A stretch of DNA of 17,161 bases, taken from the NCBI GenBank assembly GCA_022705365.1, contig JAKJEP010000025.1, positions 1-17,161 of the forward strand. The letters run 5' to 3'. The notes below the pieces were generated by a model. It was not told where the DNA came from, made no database searches, and saw only the letters and a list, made by a program, of their open reading frames with translations. Of the stretch, positions 6,420 to 13,340 are shown one piece after another (positions within the stretch are counted from its first letter, which is position 1; the number at the start of each line of letters is the position of its first letter). The position numbers and the translations under genes were made by a program. The stretch is from Planctomycetota bacterium (GTDB lineage: Bacteria; Planctomycetota; Phycisphaerae; Sedimentisphaerales; SM23-30).

Positions 6420-6474
6420 AACTGCGCCTCCGCGCGCAACTTATGGAAAATTAACGAGTTATCAAAGAAAATAT

Positions 6475-6503
6475 TTGCGCCCTCCGGGAAAATGCGCTAT
6501 ACT
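6475..6503 (+). promoter_or_regulatory. Promoter of the zinc-ribbon membrane protein gene
   Basis: TTGCGC (6475-6480), a 17-bp spacer and TATACT (6498-6503) form a good sigma-70-type promoter. The predicted start of transcription is near 6510, about 30 nt before ATG 6542. It also supports ATG 6542 over TTG 6518, which would leave almost no leader. Confidence 0.6.
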
Positions 6504-6541
6504 TTAGTTGGCCATCATTGGGCCAGAAAGTGAGAAGTGCT

Positions 6542-6844
6542 ATGACACTCGGAATGAGAAAAGTTATCGTTTTGGGATTGGTCGCTGCGGTTTTTTTGAC
6601 AGCCAATGTTTTATTTGTGGCCAACTGGCTGGCGGAAAAAGGGATAATTGATGTCGCCAAGCATATAAGGGCAGAATATTTGACCGGGACTGCAATCACC
6701 ATTATTTTGGTACTCCTCATATTGTTGGTCAAACCTGGGAAAGAACTTGTCAGTACTTCGGGATTAGTCCGGCGGTGCCCGGTGTGCGACCAAGTGCTGA
6801 TGGGAAAAGGGAAATATTGCTCGGAATGCGGCAGCAAGGTATAA
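6542..6844 (+). CDS. Membrane protein with C-terminal zinc ribbon
   Basis: The 100-residue protein has two hydrophobic segments (about 7-29 and 48-64) and ends in a zinc-ribbon knuckle pair: C79-P-V-C82 and C93-S-E-C96, with G-K-Y in between. Both termini are predicted on the same side of the membrane, the ribbon most likely in the cytoplasm. Such two-helix plus ribbon proteins are common and mostly uncharacterised, so no specific role is claimed. The start was set at ATG 6542, with GAGAAG nearby; TTG 6518 and ATG 6554 are alternatives. Its stop codon abuts the point where the helicase gene on the other strand loses its homology. The gene therefore lies at a rearrangement junction, but it looks complete. 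Confidence 0.7.
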   Translation: MTLGMRKVIVLGLVAAVFLTANVLFVANWLAEKGIIDVAKHIRAEYLTGTAITIILVLLILLVKPGKELVSTSGLVRRCPVCDQVLMGKGKYCSECGSKV

Positions 6845-8047
6845 TTTGGTTAGCCGGTTATTGACCGGGGTGGCCGTCAGCATAAACATCTGCTTGCCTT
6901 CGCAGAGGTCGAACATCTCCCAGTAGCGGCTTTTTCTTTCCCCTTCCTCACCCCGCAGGCCGGTATTCCGAAAATGATGGGCTTCGTCGATCAGCACCAC
7001 ATCCGCCTGCTCCTGCATCTGCCGCAATTCAAAGGGAATGCCCCCGCCTTTGCGCATCAGATCGGTATGGTTGAAAATCCGAAAACTCATAAAGCCGCCC
7101 AGGACTTCCGGTATGTATTTTCGTATTTTCGACTCCCAGACCGGAACCCGCGCCGCCTTGGGGACAAACAGCACCACCCGCTTCTTATCCCGGATCACCA
7201 GTCGCTCGATCAGCATCAGACCGATAAAGGTCTTGCCCAGCCCGACTCCATCGCAGAGGAAGGCACCGCCGTATTTATTCGCCCGCCTCAGCAGGCCGTG
7301 ATAGCCGTTCTTCTGATAGGTGGCCAGAATGGGATACATCCGGGAATGATTATGTTCCCAGTCGGCATCGTCCATTTCATAGTGTTCGATATACTCTTGC
7401 AGGCTTTTGGCATAGACTTCAAAAGGGCTGTAGGAATGGGTGTGGCGCTCGATGACCCGCAGTATGTCCGGGGTGACATCTTCGGCCTCCTGCCAGTGCT
7501 CTTCATACCATTCCTGGAGGACATTCACCGGCCCGCCGGTAATCTGGACGTTCAATTCCACATTTTCCGTAATACCCGGAAAGGTCAGGTTTGAGGAGCC
7601 GACCAGGGCCGAGGAGCCAACCACTTCCAGCCGGGCATGGGTGATATAGGCTTTAGCATGAAATTTATCTTTGCGATAGACCCGGCACTCGATCTTGCCG
7701 GAACGGATGGCGTCCACGATGGCCGGTACCCCGTTAAGAAAATCATTGGATTCTTTCTCCTTCTCCAGGCTGGTATCGAGTCTGGCCTTCAAGGTATCCA
7801 GAGCCTCAACAAAGGCATTCCTGGTCCGCTGGGAAACTTCATCCCCCATGAGGATGCGGATTTTGTCCACCTTTTGCCATTCATCCTTCAGGGCCAGAAG
7901 CGCCCCGATCTCGAAATACCCGGTGGCAATGTCAATCCCGCGGGAAAGCTGGCACCAGTCGTGAAGATAGCGAAGAACCTTCCAGTCCTGATCGCTGTTA
8001 TCCACAATGAAAAGCTCGCTGCCGGTCTTGCTAACCCGTTTGGGCAT
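6845..8047 (-). pseudogene. PLD-nuclease/SNF2-helicase fusion, truncated after motif III
   Basis: The N-terminus is genuine: AGGAGA stands 5-6 nt before ATG 8047. Residues about 10-200 form a phospholipase D-like domain with one HKD-type motif (F-H130-A-K132-A-Y, then G-S-S-N-L-T at 150-155 and E-N-V-E-L-N-V). Residues 230-400 are the first RecA-like lobe of an SNF2/DEAD helicase, with motif I D-G-V-G-L-G-K-T (266-273), motif II D-E-A-H (354-357) and motif III L-T-A-T-P (390-394). Homology stops near residue 402. The next codons run antisense through the zinc-ribbon gene, so the second helicase lobe and the C-terminus are gone. Full-length relatives are about 900-1100 residues and usually sit with DNA methylases or in defence islands. 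Without lobe 2 the motor cannot work. The PLD domain alone might still fold. Confidence 0.8.
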
Positions 8048-8300
8048 AAGAATCTCCTGAAAATGAATCCATTTCCCAAAAAGACAGAAACTACCGCATA
8101 ATACATTTACCCTTCAGCCGAATTCCCCGGCAATCTCCGCCGGAAAACTGGCCCTGATTTTCCACAAATCCCCCTGCCTGTCAACAGTTGATCTGATTTA
8201 AACTGATTTTACTGCTTTACCTATCTTACTAATCGGCTAAAAACCAGTGCGGATTGCTCATAACCTATTGTAAATAAGGAGTTTCCGGAGAATCTTGATA
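8048..8300. other. Gene-free leader region of the helicase gene
   Basis: Apart from the ribosome binding site of the helicase gene at its left edge I see no gene and no recognised repeat. The right edge meets the structured element at 8301-8375. Confidence 0.5.
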
Positions 8301-8375
8301 TAAAAAGGCGATGTCCGGCGTCGGGCGGGCGCCTGAGCAGCCACGGGGGGATGGCTGGTCGTACACCGGACATCT
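8301..8375 (-). terminator. Three-way-junction RNA element with T-run (terminator or structured RNA)
   Basis: A 9-bp perfect outer stem (8310-8318 with 8366-8374) encloses two further hairpins: 8321-8326 with 8331-8336 (six pairs, one G-T, loop 4 nt) and 8338-8343 with 8352-8357 (six pairs, loop 8 nt). On the minus strand the outer stem is followed by GCC and five T (8306-8302), as in an intrinsic terminator. It is 238 bp downstream of the stop of the 9056 gene and 263 bp upstream of the helicase start, both on the same strand. A simple terminator would not need two internal hairpins. It may therefore be a small structured RNA, and I do not recognise a known riboswitch or ribozyme core. Confidence 0.5.
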
Positions 8376-8612
8376 GGTCGGGTTGAGGTAATTATATCAT
8401 ATTTTCCCGAACAGGCAAAATACGACCTGCATCGGGGTTCCAGAGCCGCAAGCCGGTCCGAATGCTATGGCCAATCCGTTGGTTGCGAATATGTGTCAAT
8501 ATTCAATTACAAACGATCTGGTACACCGCAAATTTGCAAAAACATGCCAATTTCCAAAGACTTACAGATAAATTTTTCCAGATATTCACCTGTTACACTT
8601 TGATTTGATTCT
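8376..8612. other. Gene-free stretch, AT-rich
   Basis: Only one small inverted repeat was noticed (GAATAT/ATATTC, about 8487-8504, 6-nt loop). No ORF with a ribosome binding site and no RNA gene were found. Confidence 0.45.
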
Positions 8613-9056
8613 CTACAGACGGTTCCACCAATCTATCGGAGACATTTCCCTCATTTCCTGTTTGATTTCCTCCGGACTCATCTGTAGAAATTCGGGGTCG
8701 CGGTCGATTTCGAGTTTCTTCCGCTGCTCCGGTTTGGTTTCCATCCACTGACATATCCGGCTGTAAATCGGATTCCCCGCTACTTTGTCTTGCTCCATCA
8801 GATACGCCGCCAGCTTCTCCGGGTCGGTTGGTGCGTACAGGCCCACGTCGCCCCCCAGGTGTTCCTCCCGGAACAGCCGCATGTCCCCCGGTTCCAGAGT
8901 CCGCAACATCTTTGCTAGCCTGGTTTCCATCAGGCATTGCCATTGCATCCCGCTGTCCGGGTCTTTTTGGACCGGTATCAGTTCCAGACCGCACATCAGC
9001 GCCCCCGTCAATGTCTGATCCAGCGGTGGAATCCACAATCTTGTTTTGTGGTTCAT
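8613..9056 (-). CDS. Conserved-looking hypothetical protein, 147 residues
   Basis: Two overlapping minus-strand frames cover this stretch. I prefer the one starting at ATG 9056 (GAAGGG about 9 nt upstream). It encodes a well-balanced soluble protein with a hydrophobic N-terminal part (L-W-I-P-P-L-D-Q-T-L-T-G-A-L-M-C-G-L-E-L) and a charged helical C-terminal half ending P-I-D-W-W-N-R-L. The competing frame (GTG 9063 to 8593) is Gly/Asn/Arg/Ser-rich, with no hydrophobic core, as expected of a shadow. No signal peptide, membrane segment or metal motif is visible. The family is not recognised, and the function is unknown. It is monocistronic, with the three-way-junction element as a possible terminator 238 bp downstream. 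Confidence 0.6.
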   Translation of the reverse strand: MNHKTRLWIPPLDQTLTGALMCGLELIPVQKDPDSGMQWQCLMETRLAKMLRTLEPGDMRLFREEHLGGDVGLYAPTDPEKLAAYLMEQDKVAGNPIYSRICQWMETKPEQRKKLEIDRDPEFLQMSPEEIKQEMREMSPIDWWNRL

Positions 9057-9267
9057 TTTTCACTACCCTTCCAACTATATTGGTAATCCGATAATTTAGT
9101 GCAAAAAAACAAAATAAACATGACTTTAAAGTGTTTTGAAAGGTTCAACATTTATCTCCTGAATAACTATTCGGATTCTTTCGGTTAAAAACACTCATAC
9201 GTCTGTTTTTGTCTTTGCCAAGAAACTTGATCGTTTTCATCAGTCTCGAGGCTGTGATAGCGTGCTG

Positions 9268-10152
9268 TCATGTTCCCATCAGCCACTCGGCGGCAAAGAG
9301 CGCAAAGTCTTCCATATCCACTTTACAGTCGCCGGATAAATCCGCCTTGAGGGGACAGTGGCTGTATAGCGTAAGGTTGTCCCAGTAGATGTCATCGCTG
9401 GATTTGTCCGTGTCCCAATGCAAGGCATGGATACACGCCTGAATATGATCAATTAGTTGTCCGCGTTTCCATTCCTGAGCATCCCAATCAAACGAACGCG
9501 GCAAGGCGTAATCGCCGAGTAACTCTGTATCCCCATTGACCGTCAGTGACACATAGCAATCCGCCCGCTGGTCGATCACGAGTTTAACATGATGCCAGGT
9601 CTCCCAGGCCAGTCCCTGCCCGACTGTAAGCGCTACGGGAACGTTGTTGTCAACGCCGTTGAAATAAGCAATGCCGACATTGACATTGCGAACGTTTTTG
9701 GCCGTTCCATTACCGCTGAAAAGGCCAAACTCCATGATACAATAGCCGGGGTGCGGCCCGCCAAAGACACCTAATGTTGTGTAATATTCGTTTACCGCCT
9801 CCTGGTCGCTGGTGACGGCGTAAAAATCCGCCTCCAGCGTTACCACCGGTGATCGGGACAAGTCCGGCGGTGCGATTTCCCGTTTGACAATAGTTTGTTC
9901 GAAGGGATCGTCATCAATGCTGACGTGTAACCGAAGCGCACGGCCGCATTTGACGACGATTTCATCCTGAATTTCGTCAAAGTCAGGTCTTACGCCGTAA
10001 AACCACCAGTCCTGAGTCTCGCTGCCGGGATGGTGCTGCGTTGGCCCCAACGCCAGATCGTCAAAGTTGGTCGCATAATAAACGGCATTCTCTGCGCTGG
10101 TGAAACAGCAATGAAACACTACCACACTGATTACAATAACATATCGCTTCAT
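9268..10152 (-). CDS. Secreted jelly-roll protein with dockerin-like tail
   Basis: GGAGG stands 6-8 nt before ATG 10152. The 294-residue product begins with a signal peptide (M-K-R-Y-V-I-V-I-S-V-V-V-F, cleavage after T-S-A near residue 20). The body is rich in beta-strand patterns (L-E-A-D-F-Y-A-V, W-E-T-W-H-H-V-K-L-V-I-D, C-Y-V-S-L-T-V-N-G), which suggests a LamG/concanavalin-like sandwich as found in carbohydrate-binding modules. Residues 271-291 are one dockerin-like EF-hand repeat (D-L-S-G-D-C-K-V-D-M-E-D-F-A-L-F-A-A-E-W-L), a tail typical of Phycisphaerae exoproteins. It probably serves sorting or attachment, since partner cohesins are generally not known there. The protein is complete and exported; the ligand is unknown. 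Unlike its broken relative at 2441-2980 it has no internal stops. Confidence 0.8.
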   Translation of the reverse strand: MKRYVIVISVVVFHCCFTSAENAVYYATNFDDLALGPTQHHPGSETQDWWFYGVRPDFDEIQDEIVVKCGRALRLHVSIDDDPFEQTIVKREIAPPDLSRSPVVTLEADFYAVTSDQEAVNEYYTTLGVFGGPHPGYCIMEFGLFSGNGTAKNVRNVNVGIAYFNGVDNNVPVALTVGQGLAWETWHHVKLVIDQRADCYVSLTVNGDTELLGDYALPRSFDWDAQEWKRGQLIDHIQACIHALHWDTDKSSDDIYWDNLTLYSHCPLKADLSGDCKVDMEDFALFAAEWLMGT

Positions 10153-10190
10153 AACACACCTCCATAAGAATAAGAAATAAAGGAAACGTT

Positions 10191-10318
10191 CTACTTTTTC
10201 ACCTTTTGGCGAGGTCGGCTGCGAGGGTTGATGACGCTGCTCATGCCCAAGCGGGCGGCTATACGCTTGTCCCTGGCCGGTTCGCCCAACGGCACACCGC
10301 GTCGGAGTAAATTTAAGC
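10191..10318 (-). pseudogene. Y1 (REP-associated/IS200-like) transposase, C-terminal remnant
   Basis: About 40 codons ending in TAG at 10191 read L-L-R-R-G-V-P-L-G-E-P-A-R-D-K-R-I-A-A-R-L-G, then N-P-R-S-R-P-R-Q-K. This resembles the C-terminal end of Y1_Tnp/RAYT proteins, where G-x-P-L-G, then A-x-x-L-G-x-x-S-T-x-x-P-R-G-R-P-R-K is common. The catalytic HUH motif and the tyrosine lie further upstream in the family and are absent. Composition changes sharply at about 10318: the upstream codons of the same frame (to ATG 10394) are AT-rich and unlike the family, so the frame crosses a breakpoint. The identification rests on a short motif from memory and needs a profile search. Confidence 0.45.
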
Positions 10319-10551
10319 CGATATTTCCCATATGAATTTCAAAACTAATATATTTTCCAAACATACGCCTGAATTTGTGTCTCGAAAATTTCATTTTACC
10401 GGAATCAATGACAAAAACAACACCATTCTTTGGGTTCCAAACGAATTTTCATCTAAAAATTACCTATTCTGCCTACTCCTAACTACTTACGAACGTATTA
10501 TCTCCGTCCCCCTTGCTAGAGTAACTGTTTATCACTAATGATGTTCGATAC
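10319..10551. other. AT-rich filler between two transposase remnants
   Basis: Neither strand has a convincing gene. The open frames 10332-10538 (plus) and the upstream part of the 10394 frame (minus) have no ribosome binding site and no motif. The composition differs clearly from the GC-rich remnants on both sides, so it may be inserted DNA. Confidence 0.45.
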
Positions 10552-10797
10552 CTAGTACGACAACGCTATAAGAATTCGATTCTTTTTGCCGTTTTCCCCG
10601 CACCATTGCCGCTGCACCCCGGGTGTATAGGTTCCCTGCTTGCCATGGGCGGAGGCGTCCAAGATCCCGATCGAACGTTTCCCGTGCTGCCGGTTCACCA
10701 CTTCCCGCACCAGAGTTTGATCCGCCCGCTCATGATCCCAACTACGTCGGCTTGCTATGAATGAAATAGGGCCGATCTTCAGCCGCTGCTTATCGGC
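10552..10797 (-). pseudogene. IS701-like DDE transposase, internal remnant
   Basis: A minus-strand frame of about 81 codons, without a start codon, ends in TAG at 10552-10554. It contains S-W-D-H-E-R-A-D, then G-I-L-D-A-S-A-H-G-K-Q-G-T-Y-T-P-G-V-Q-R-Q-W-C-G, then G-K-K-N. The pattern I-x-D-x-x-x-x-x-K-Q-G-x-x-x-x-G-V-x-R-Q-x-x-G-x-x-G-K-x-x-N is the region around the first catalytic Asp of IS701-type transposases (DDE_5 group). The N-terminal part, the second Asp and the Glu are missing. Its upstream edge overlaps the stop of the DUF5681 gene, so that gene may have arrived next to or inside the old insertion sequence. Confidence 0.7.
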
Positions 10798-10802
10798 TAG
10801 GA

Positions 10803-11120
10803 TTACTTCTTTTTCGCCAGCCTTTCTTCCAGGGCCTCCAGCCGGGCCAGGATGTCGATTTCCACTGCTGGGCCTAATGTCCGGTCAAGCAGCAGCTTGA
10901 TGGCGGCCAAATCGCCGGTTTTGGCTTTCTCGACCAGCTTCTCGACAATCGCGGCCACATCTTTGGCGTTAACCGCTTTGAACAAAGCCGCGCGGATTTT
11001 GGCGGCCCGGCCCGCCAGCGGATTGCCTTGGCCCAGTTTATTACCCGGTGTGAAACGCCCGGTATTGTCCCGACCGCCGTTAGGTCCGTGAGTTGACGGA
11101 GATTCATATTGGGGTGTCAT
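10803..11120 (-). CDS. DUF5681-domain protein
   Basis: The 105-residue protein fits the DUF5681 pattern: an N-terminal D-N-T-G-R-F-T-P-G-N-K-x-G-x-G-N-P segment (about 18-34), then a helical part with A-A-L-F-K-A-V, K-D-V-A-A-I-V-E-K-L-V-E-K-A-K-T-G-D-L-A-A-I-K-L-L-L-D-R. The end is a short coiled coil (L-A-R-L-E-A-L-E-E-R-L-A-K-K-K). DUF5681 proteins are frequent next to phage or integrase genes. The G-R-F-x-P-G-N entry resembles small terminase-like or packaging-associated proteins, but no function is established. GGAGG precedes ATG 11120, and the ATGA overlap with the preceding gene implies coupled translation. It is GC-rich compared with the integrase. Confidence 0.75.
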   Translation of the reverse strand: MTPQYESPSTHGPNGGRDNTGRFTPGNKLGQGNPLAGRAAKIRAALFKAVNAKDVAAIVEKLVEKAKTGDLAAIKLLLDRTLGPAVEIDILARLEALEERLAKKK

Positions 11121-11497
11121 CGGTTGTCCTCCAGATTTGGTACTGACTCTGTTTCTTCGAGCGGGTCTTTGACCTTATCGAGCATAGCATCTAGTAAAGG
11201 CCTATGCACCTTGAGCCATTCCCTCCCTTCGTGCCGATTTTCCTGACTATCTTGACTACTCCATACTTGCCCATCTCCGATGCCCAAATTGCCCTCTACT
11301 TGCCGTTTTACGGCATTCTTGAGGCTCTGATGGGCATTCACAAGGGCGACTAATGTAGTGAATTCTGTTTGGCTTAGATTGCCGATTGTTCGGCATAATG
11401 ATGCCCACTGACTTGAGTCAATTTCAGGATTTAAATTTGACCATACTGAATACTCATTAGTGCTTAACTCATTGTAATTTAAGGATTTAGAATACAT
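11117..11497 (-). CDS. Unknown 126-residue protein, first gene of the DUF5681 operon
   Basis: AAAGGAG stands 6 nt before ATG 11497, an ideal ribosome binding site, and a promoter lies about 100 bp further upstream. The product is polar and mainly helical, with no signal peptide, membrane segment, cysteine cluster or known catalytic motif. The N-terminal half is rich in Asn and Ser (S-L-N-Y-N-E-L-S-T-N-E-Y-S), the C-terminal half in charged residues. Its stop TGA (11117-11119) overlaps the start ATG of the DUF5681 gene, so the two are translated together and perhaps act together. The position directly after an integrase suggests cargo or a helper of the mobile module. Function unknown. Confidence 0.7.
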   Translation of the reverse strand: MYSKSLNYNELSTNEYSVWSNLNPEIDSSQWASLCRTIGNLSQTEFTTLVALVNAHQSLKNAVKRQVEGNLGIGDGQVWSSQDSQENRHEGREWLKVHRPLLDAMLDKVKDPLEETESVPNLEDNR

Positions 11498-11603
11498 AGA
11501 ATGCTCCTTTAAAACTAGAGAAATAACATAAGTAGTTAGTTAAAAAGGACTTAGGTTTGACATGAAATGCCAGAGGTCGGTTCCATCCTGAACGATAGAG
11601 TAT

Positions 11604-11632
11604 ATAGTAATAGTCGGATAGGGGGTAGTCAA
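11604..11632 (-). promoter_or_regulatory. Promoter of the 126-aa/DUF5681 operon
   Basis: On the minus strand TTGACT (11632-11627), a 17-bp spacer and TACTAT (11609-11604) give a strong sigma-70-type promoter. The leader to ATG 11497 is about 100 nt. The operon can thus be transcribed independently of the integrase gene, whose stop lies about 100 bp upstream. Confidence 0.6.
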
Positions 11633-11732
11633 GAGGGGAGAAAAAATGCAAGAAAGATAAACTGATTTTTAAATCCAAGGGCATTCTGAAAGTCGTTTAT
11701 GGTAAAATGGGTAAAATAGAAAGTGGTAGCCT

Positions 11733-13115
11733 TTATACTGCCATATATTCTTGATAGATAATATCTGCCGCAGGTTTCATCAGTTGGCTGAATACTTCAA
11801 CATATTTAATTCGTTCGTCTCGAATTTGGTGCCCTAGAAATACCTCCACTAGATCGGGATTTATCTTGCCGAACAACGCACTTGCCGCAGTATCTCGAAA
11901 ATTAGAGAAATATTTATCAACTCCTACTTTCTGCTTTATTTTATTAAACCACCTACAAATTGCCTTACTGCTCCAGGCAGATCCTGTAAAACCTATAAAT
12001 ATACTATCACTCTTGTTTTTAGGGGAATCATTTATTAACTGATTAATAGCATCTATAGTTTCCTGCCATAATACATTTATCCTTTTTACTCCTGTTTTTT
12101 CTCTTGGAAAATAAATATAAGTATATTCCTGAGTGCTCCTAATCATTGATTTTTTAATATCTTCTATGTCCTTCCCATAATACCCACAATTCAGAGCAAG
12201 TAACAGTGCTGCCCTACCCCTAATATCATCTTTAACCACATCTAATAATTTATGAAATTCTTCCTTGGTAAATATCTGAGGCAAACCCCCTTTAGTATTC
12301 CCTGCCGTTACTATACTAAAGTAGTCTATAACTTTCCTAATTTCTGCTTTGTGGGTAGTGCCATATTTGAGATAGTGATTTAATATCGTCTTTGGCCTGC
12401 TAACCATACCATATTGCCAACTGTTAGAATATTTTTTTTGTTTTTTGGTGTTTTCAATTACCTTTTTAAACCTTAAAGCATCTTCCTGAGATATTTCCTG
12501 AAGGATGTTTTTTTGAATTATTCTACAAAAATTATTCCAAGCATATATGATTTTATATACTTCTTTTTTGGTGGGGTTTCTTTCCTGTAGGTAGAATTCG
12601 AGTATTTTTTTCAGGAGTAAATCCCCTTTTGGTTTTTCTATATTGTGTAGGTTAGCAAGTTCAGAAATTCCTGTTATTTGAGATACCCTATGAGGATTAT
12701 TTGCCATTAAAGCAGTAAACCGCTTGCATACCCATTCATCTGTAATAACTGTCTCTTTTATCCTCATTTGTTCGAGTAATTGGGGTATTACCTGAGCAAT
12801 ATCATCAGGTTGCATATAGGGTTGCAATATATCTACCAGGTTGTCTAGGTTAGACCCTATTACCCCTTTTAATGACAATATATCATCCTCTGTAGATAGG
12901 GTAGTTTCTTCCTTTTTCTGTTTGCTTTCCCATTGCCGGAATCTGATTATTGCTTGTTCATAATCTCTGCCAAAATTTACCCTGTGCATCCCCTCTGTCT
13001 TAAAATGGGTATTATAGTATTCCCCTGTGGATTTATGGTATGAAAGCCCAATAATAGGCTTACCACTTAAATCTTGCACATACTGAGCTGGCCTACCTTT
13101 TTTCCTATTGACCAC
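11733..13115 (-). CDS. Tyrosine recombinase/phage-type integrase, planctomycete style
   Basis: This 460-residue protein has an N-terminal arm-binding and core-binding part (1-270) and a C-terminal catalytic domain (about 280-455). Visible catalytic residues are Lys340 in R-E-K-T-G, Arg407 in N-F-R-D-T-A-A-S, His429 in L-G-H-Q and the nucleophile Tyr438 in I-K-Y-V-E-V-F. Box I, normally with the first Arg (T-G-x-R), reads A-L-N-C-G-Y-Y-G-K-D-I here. Planctomycete integrases often have N-C-G-x-G-x-x-D-I/L at this place, so this looks like a family trait and not damage. Box II has Ser in place of His (S-N-F-R). The start is GTG 13115, with GGGAGGA 8 nt upstream. The gene is strikingly AT-rich against its neighbours, a sign of transfer, and lies next to an att-like tRNA/tmRNA 3' end. 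Confidence 0.9.
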   Translation of the reverse strand: MVNRKKGRPAQYVQDLSGKPIIGLSYHKSTGEYYNTHFKTEGMHRVNFGRDYEQAIIRFRQWESKQKKEETTLSTEDDILSLKGVIGSNLDNLVDILQPYMQPDDIAQVIPQLLEQMRIKETVITDEWVCKRFTALMANNPHRVSQITGISELANLHNIEKPKGDLLLKKILEFYLQERNPTKKEVYKIIYAWNNFCRIIQKNILQEISQEDALRFKKVIENTKKQKKYSNSWQYGMVSRPKTILNHYLKYGTTHKAEIRKVIDYFSIVTAGNTKGGLPQIFTKEEFHKLLDVVKDDIRGRAALLLALNCGYYGKDIEDIKKSMIRSTQEYTYIYFPREKTGVKRINVLWQETIDAINQLINDSPKNKSDSIFIGFTGSAWSSKAICRWFNKIKQKVGVDKYFSNFRDTAASALFGKINPDLVEVFLGHQIRDERIKYVEVFSQLMKPAADIIYQEYMAV

Positions 13116-13231
13116 TGTTTAATCCTCCCGATAATAGTGGGTATGGTAATAAGCATGTTCTATTGTTGTTTTTATCTTACATTTAATCCTTTTAAAATAT
13201 TGCCATAAGTTAGGATTATTAATATATTTAT

Positions 13232-13259
13232 ATTATAATCTAAATTTTATTAAATGCAA
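13232..13259 (-). promoter_or_regulatory. Promoter of the integrase gene
   Basis: On the minus strand TTGCAT (13259-13254), a 16-bp spacer and the consensus TATAAT (13237-13232). The leader to GTG 13115 is about 110 nt. The promoter lies only about 55 bp from the att-like sequence, as is usual for integrase genes beside attP. Confidence 0.6.
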
Positions 13260-13312
13260 GAATAAATGTAAAAAAATGTGTTTATATAGGCGAAAATAAG
13301 GCTGGATTGTGA

Positions 13313-13340
13313 TTCGACTCCCCCCGCCTCCATTTTTTTT
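13313..13340 (+). other. Attachment-site remnant: 3' end of a tRNA or tmRNA gene
   Basis: Positions 13313-13332 read as T-loop TTCGACT (13313-13319), 3' T-stem CCCCC (13320-13324), acceptor strand CGCCTCC (13325-13331) and discriminator A (13332), exactly 7+5+7+1. Eight T follow (13333-13340), as after a tRNA or tmRNA gene. The 5' T-stem should be GGGGG directly before the loop but is TGTGA, so the RNA gene is not complete here. Tyrosine integrases commonly insert at such 3' ends and leave a short duplicate at the far border. The sequence resembles tmRNA 3' ends most, with tRNA-Ser as an alternative. Confidence 0.7.

Larger units (their letters stand above)
10803..13332 (-). mobile_element. 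Integrase-led module ending at a tRNA/tmRNA-type attachment site
   Basis: The right end is the att-like sequence at 13313-13332. Inside it follow, all on the minus strand, the integrase promoter, an AT-rich tyrosine integrase, a second promoter, a 126-residue unknown gene and a DUF5681 gene overlapping it by ATGA. This could be the right end of a larger island or a small element on its own. The left end is not seen: I found no second copy of the att core in the window. The limits given are therefore those of the recognisable module and not of the whole element. Confidence 0.5.

Noticed and set aside
6974..7594. A 206-codon plus-strand frame across the helicase gene
   Set aside because: It is antisense to clear helicase and PLD motifs and has no features of its own.
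8593..9063. Alternative 156-codon minus-strand frame
   Set aside because: It is Gly/Asn/Arg/Ser-rich with no hydrophobic core, and overlaps the better frame starting at 9056.
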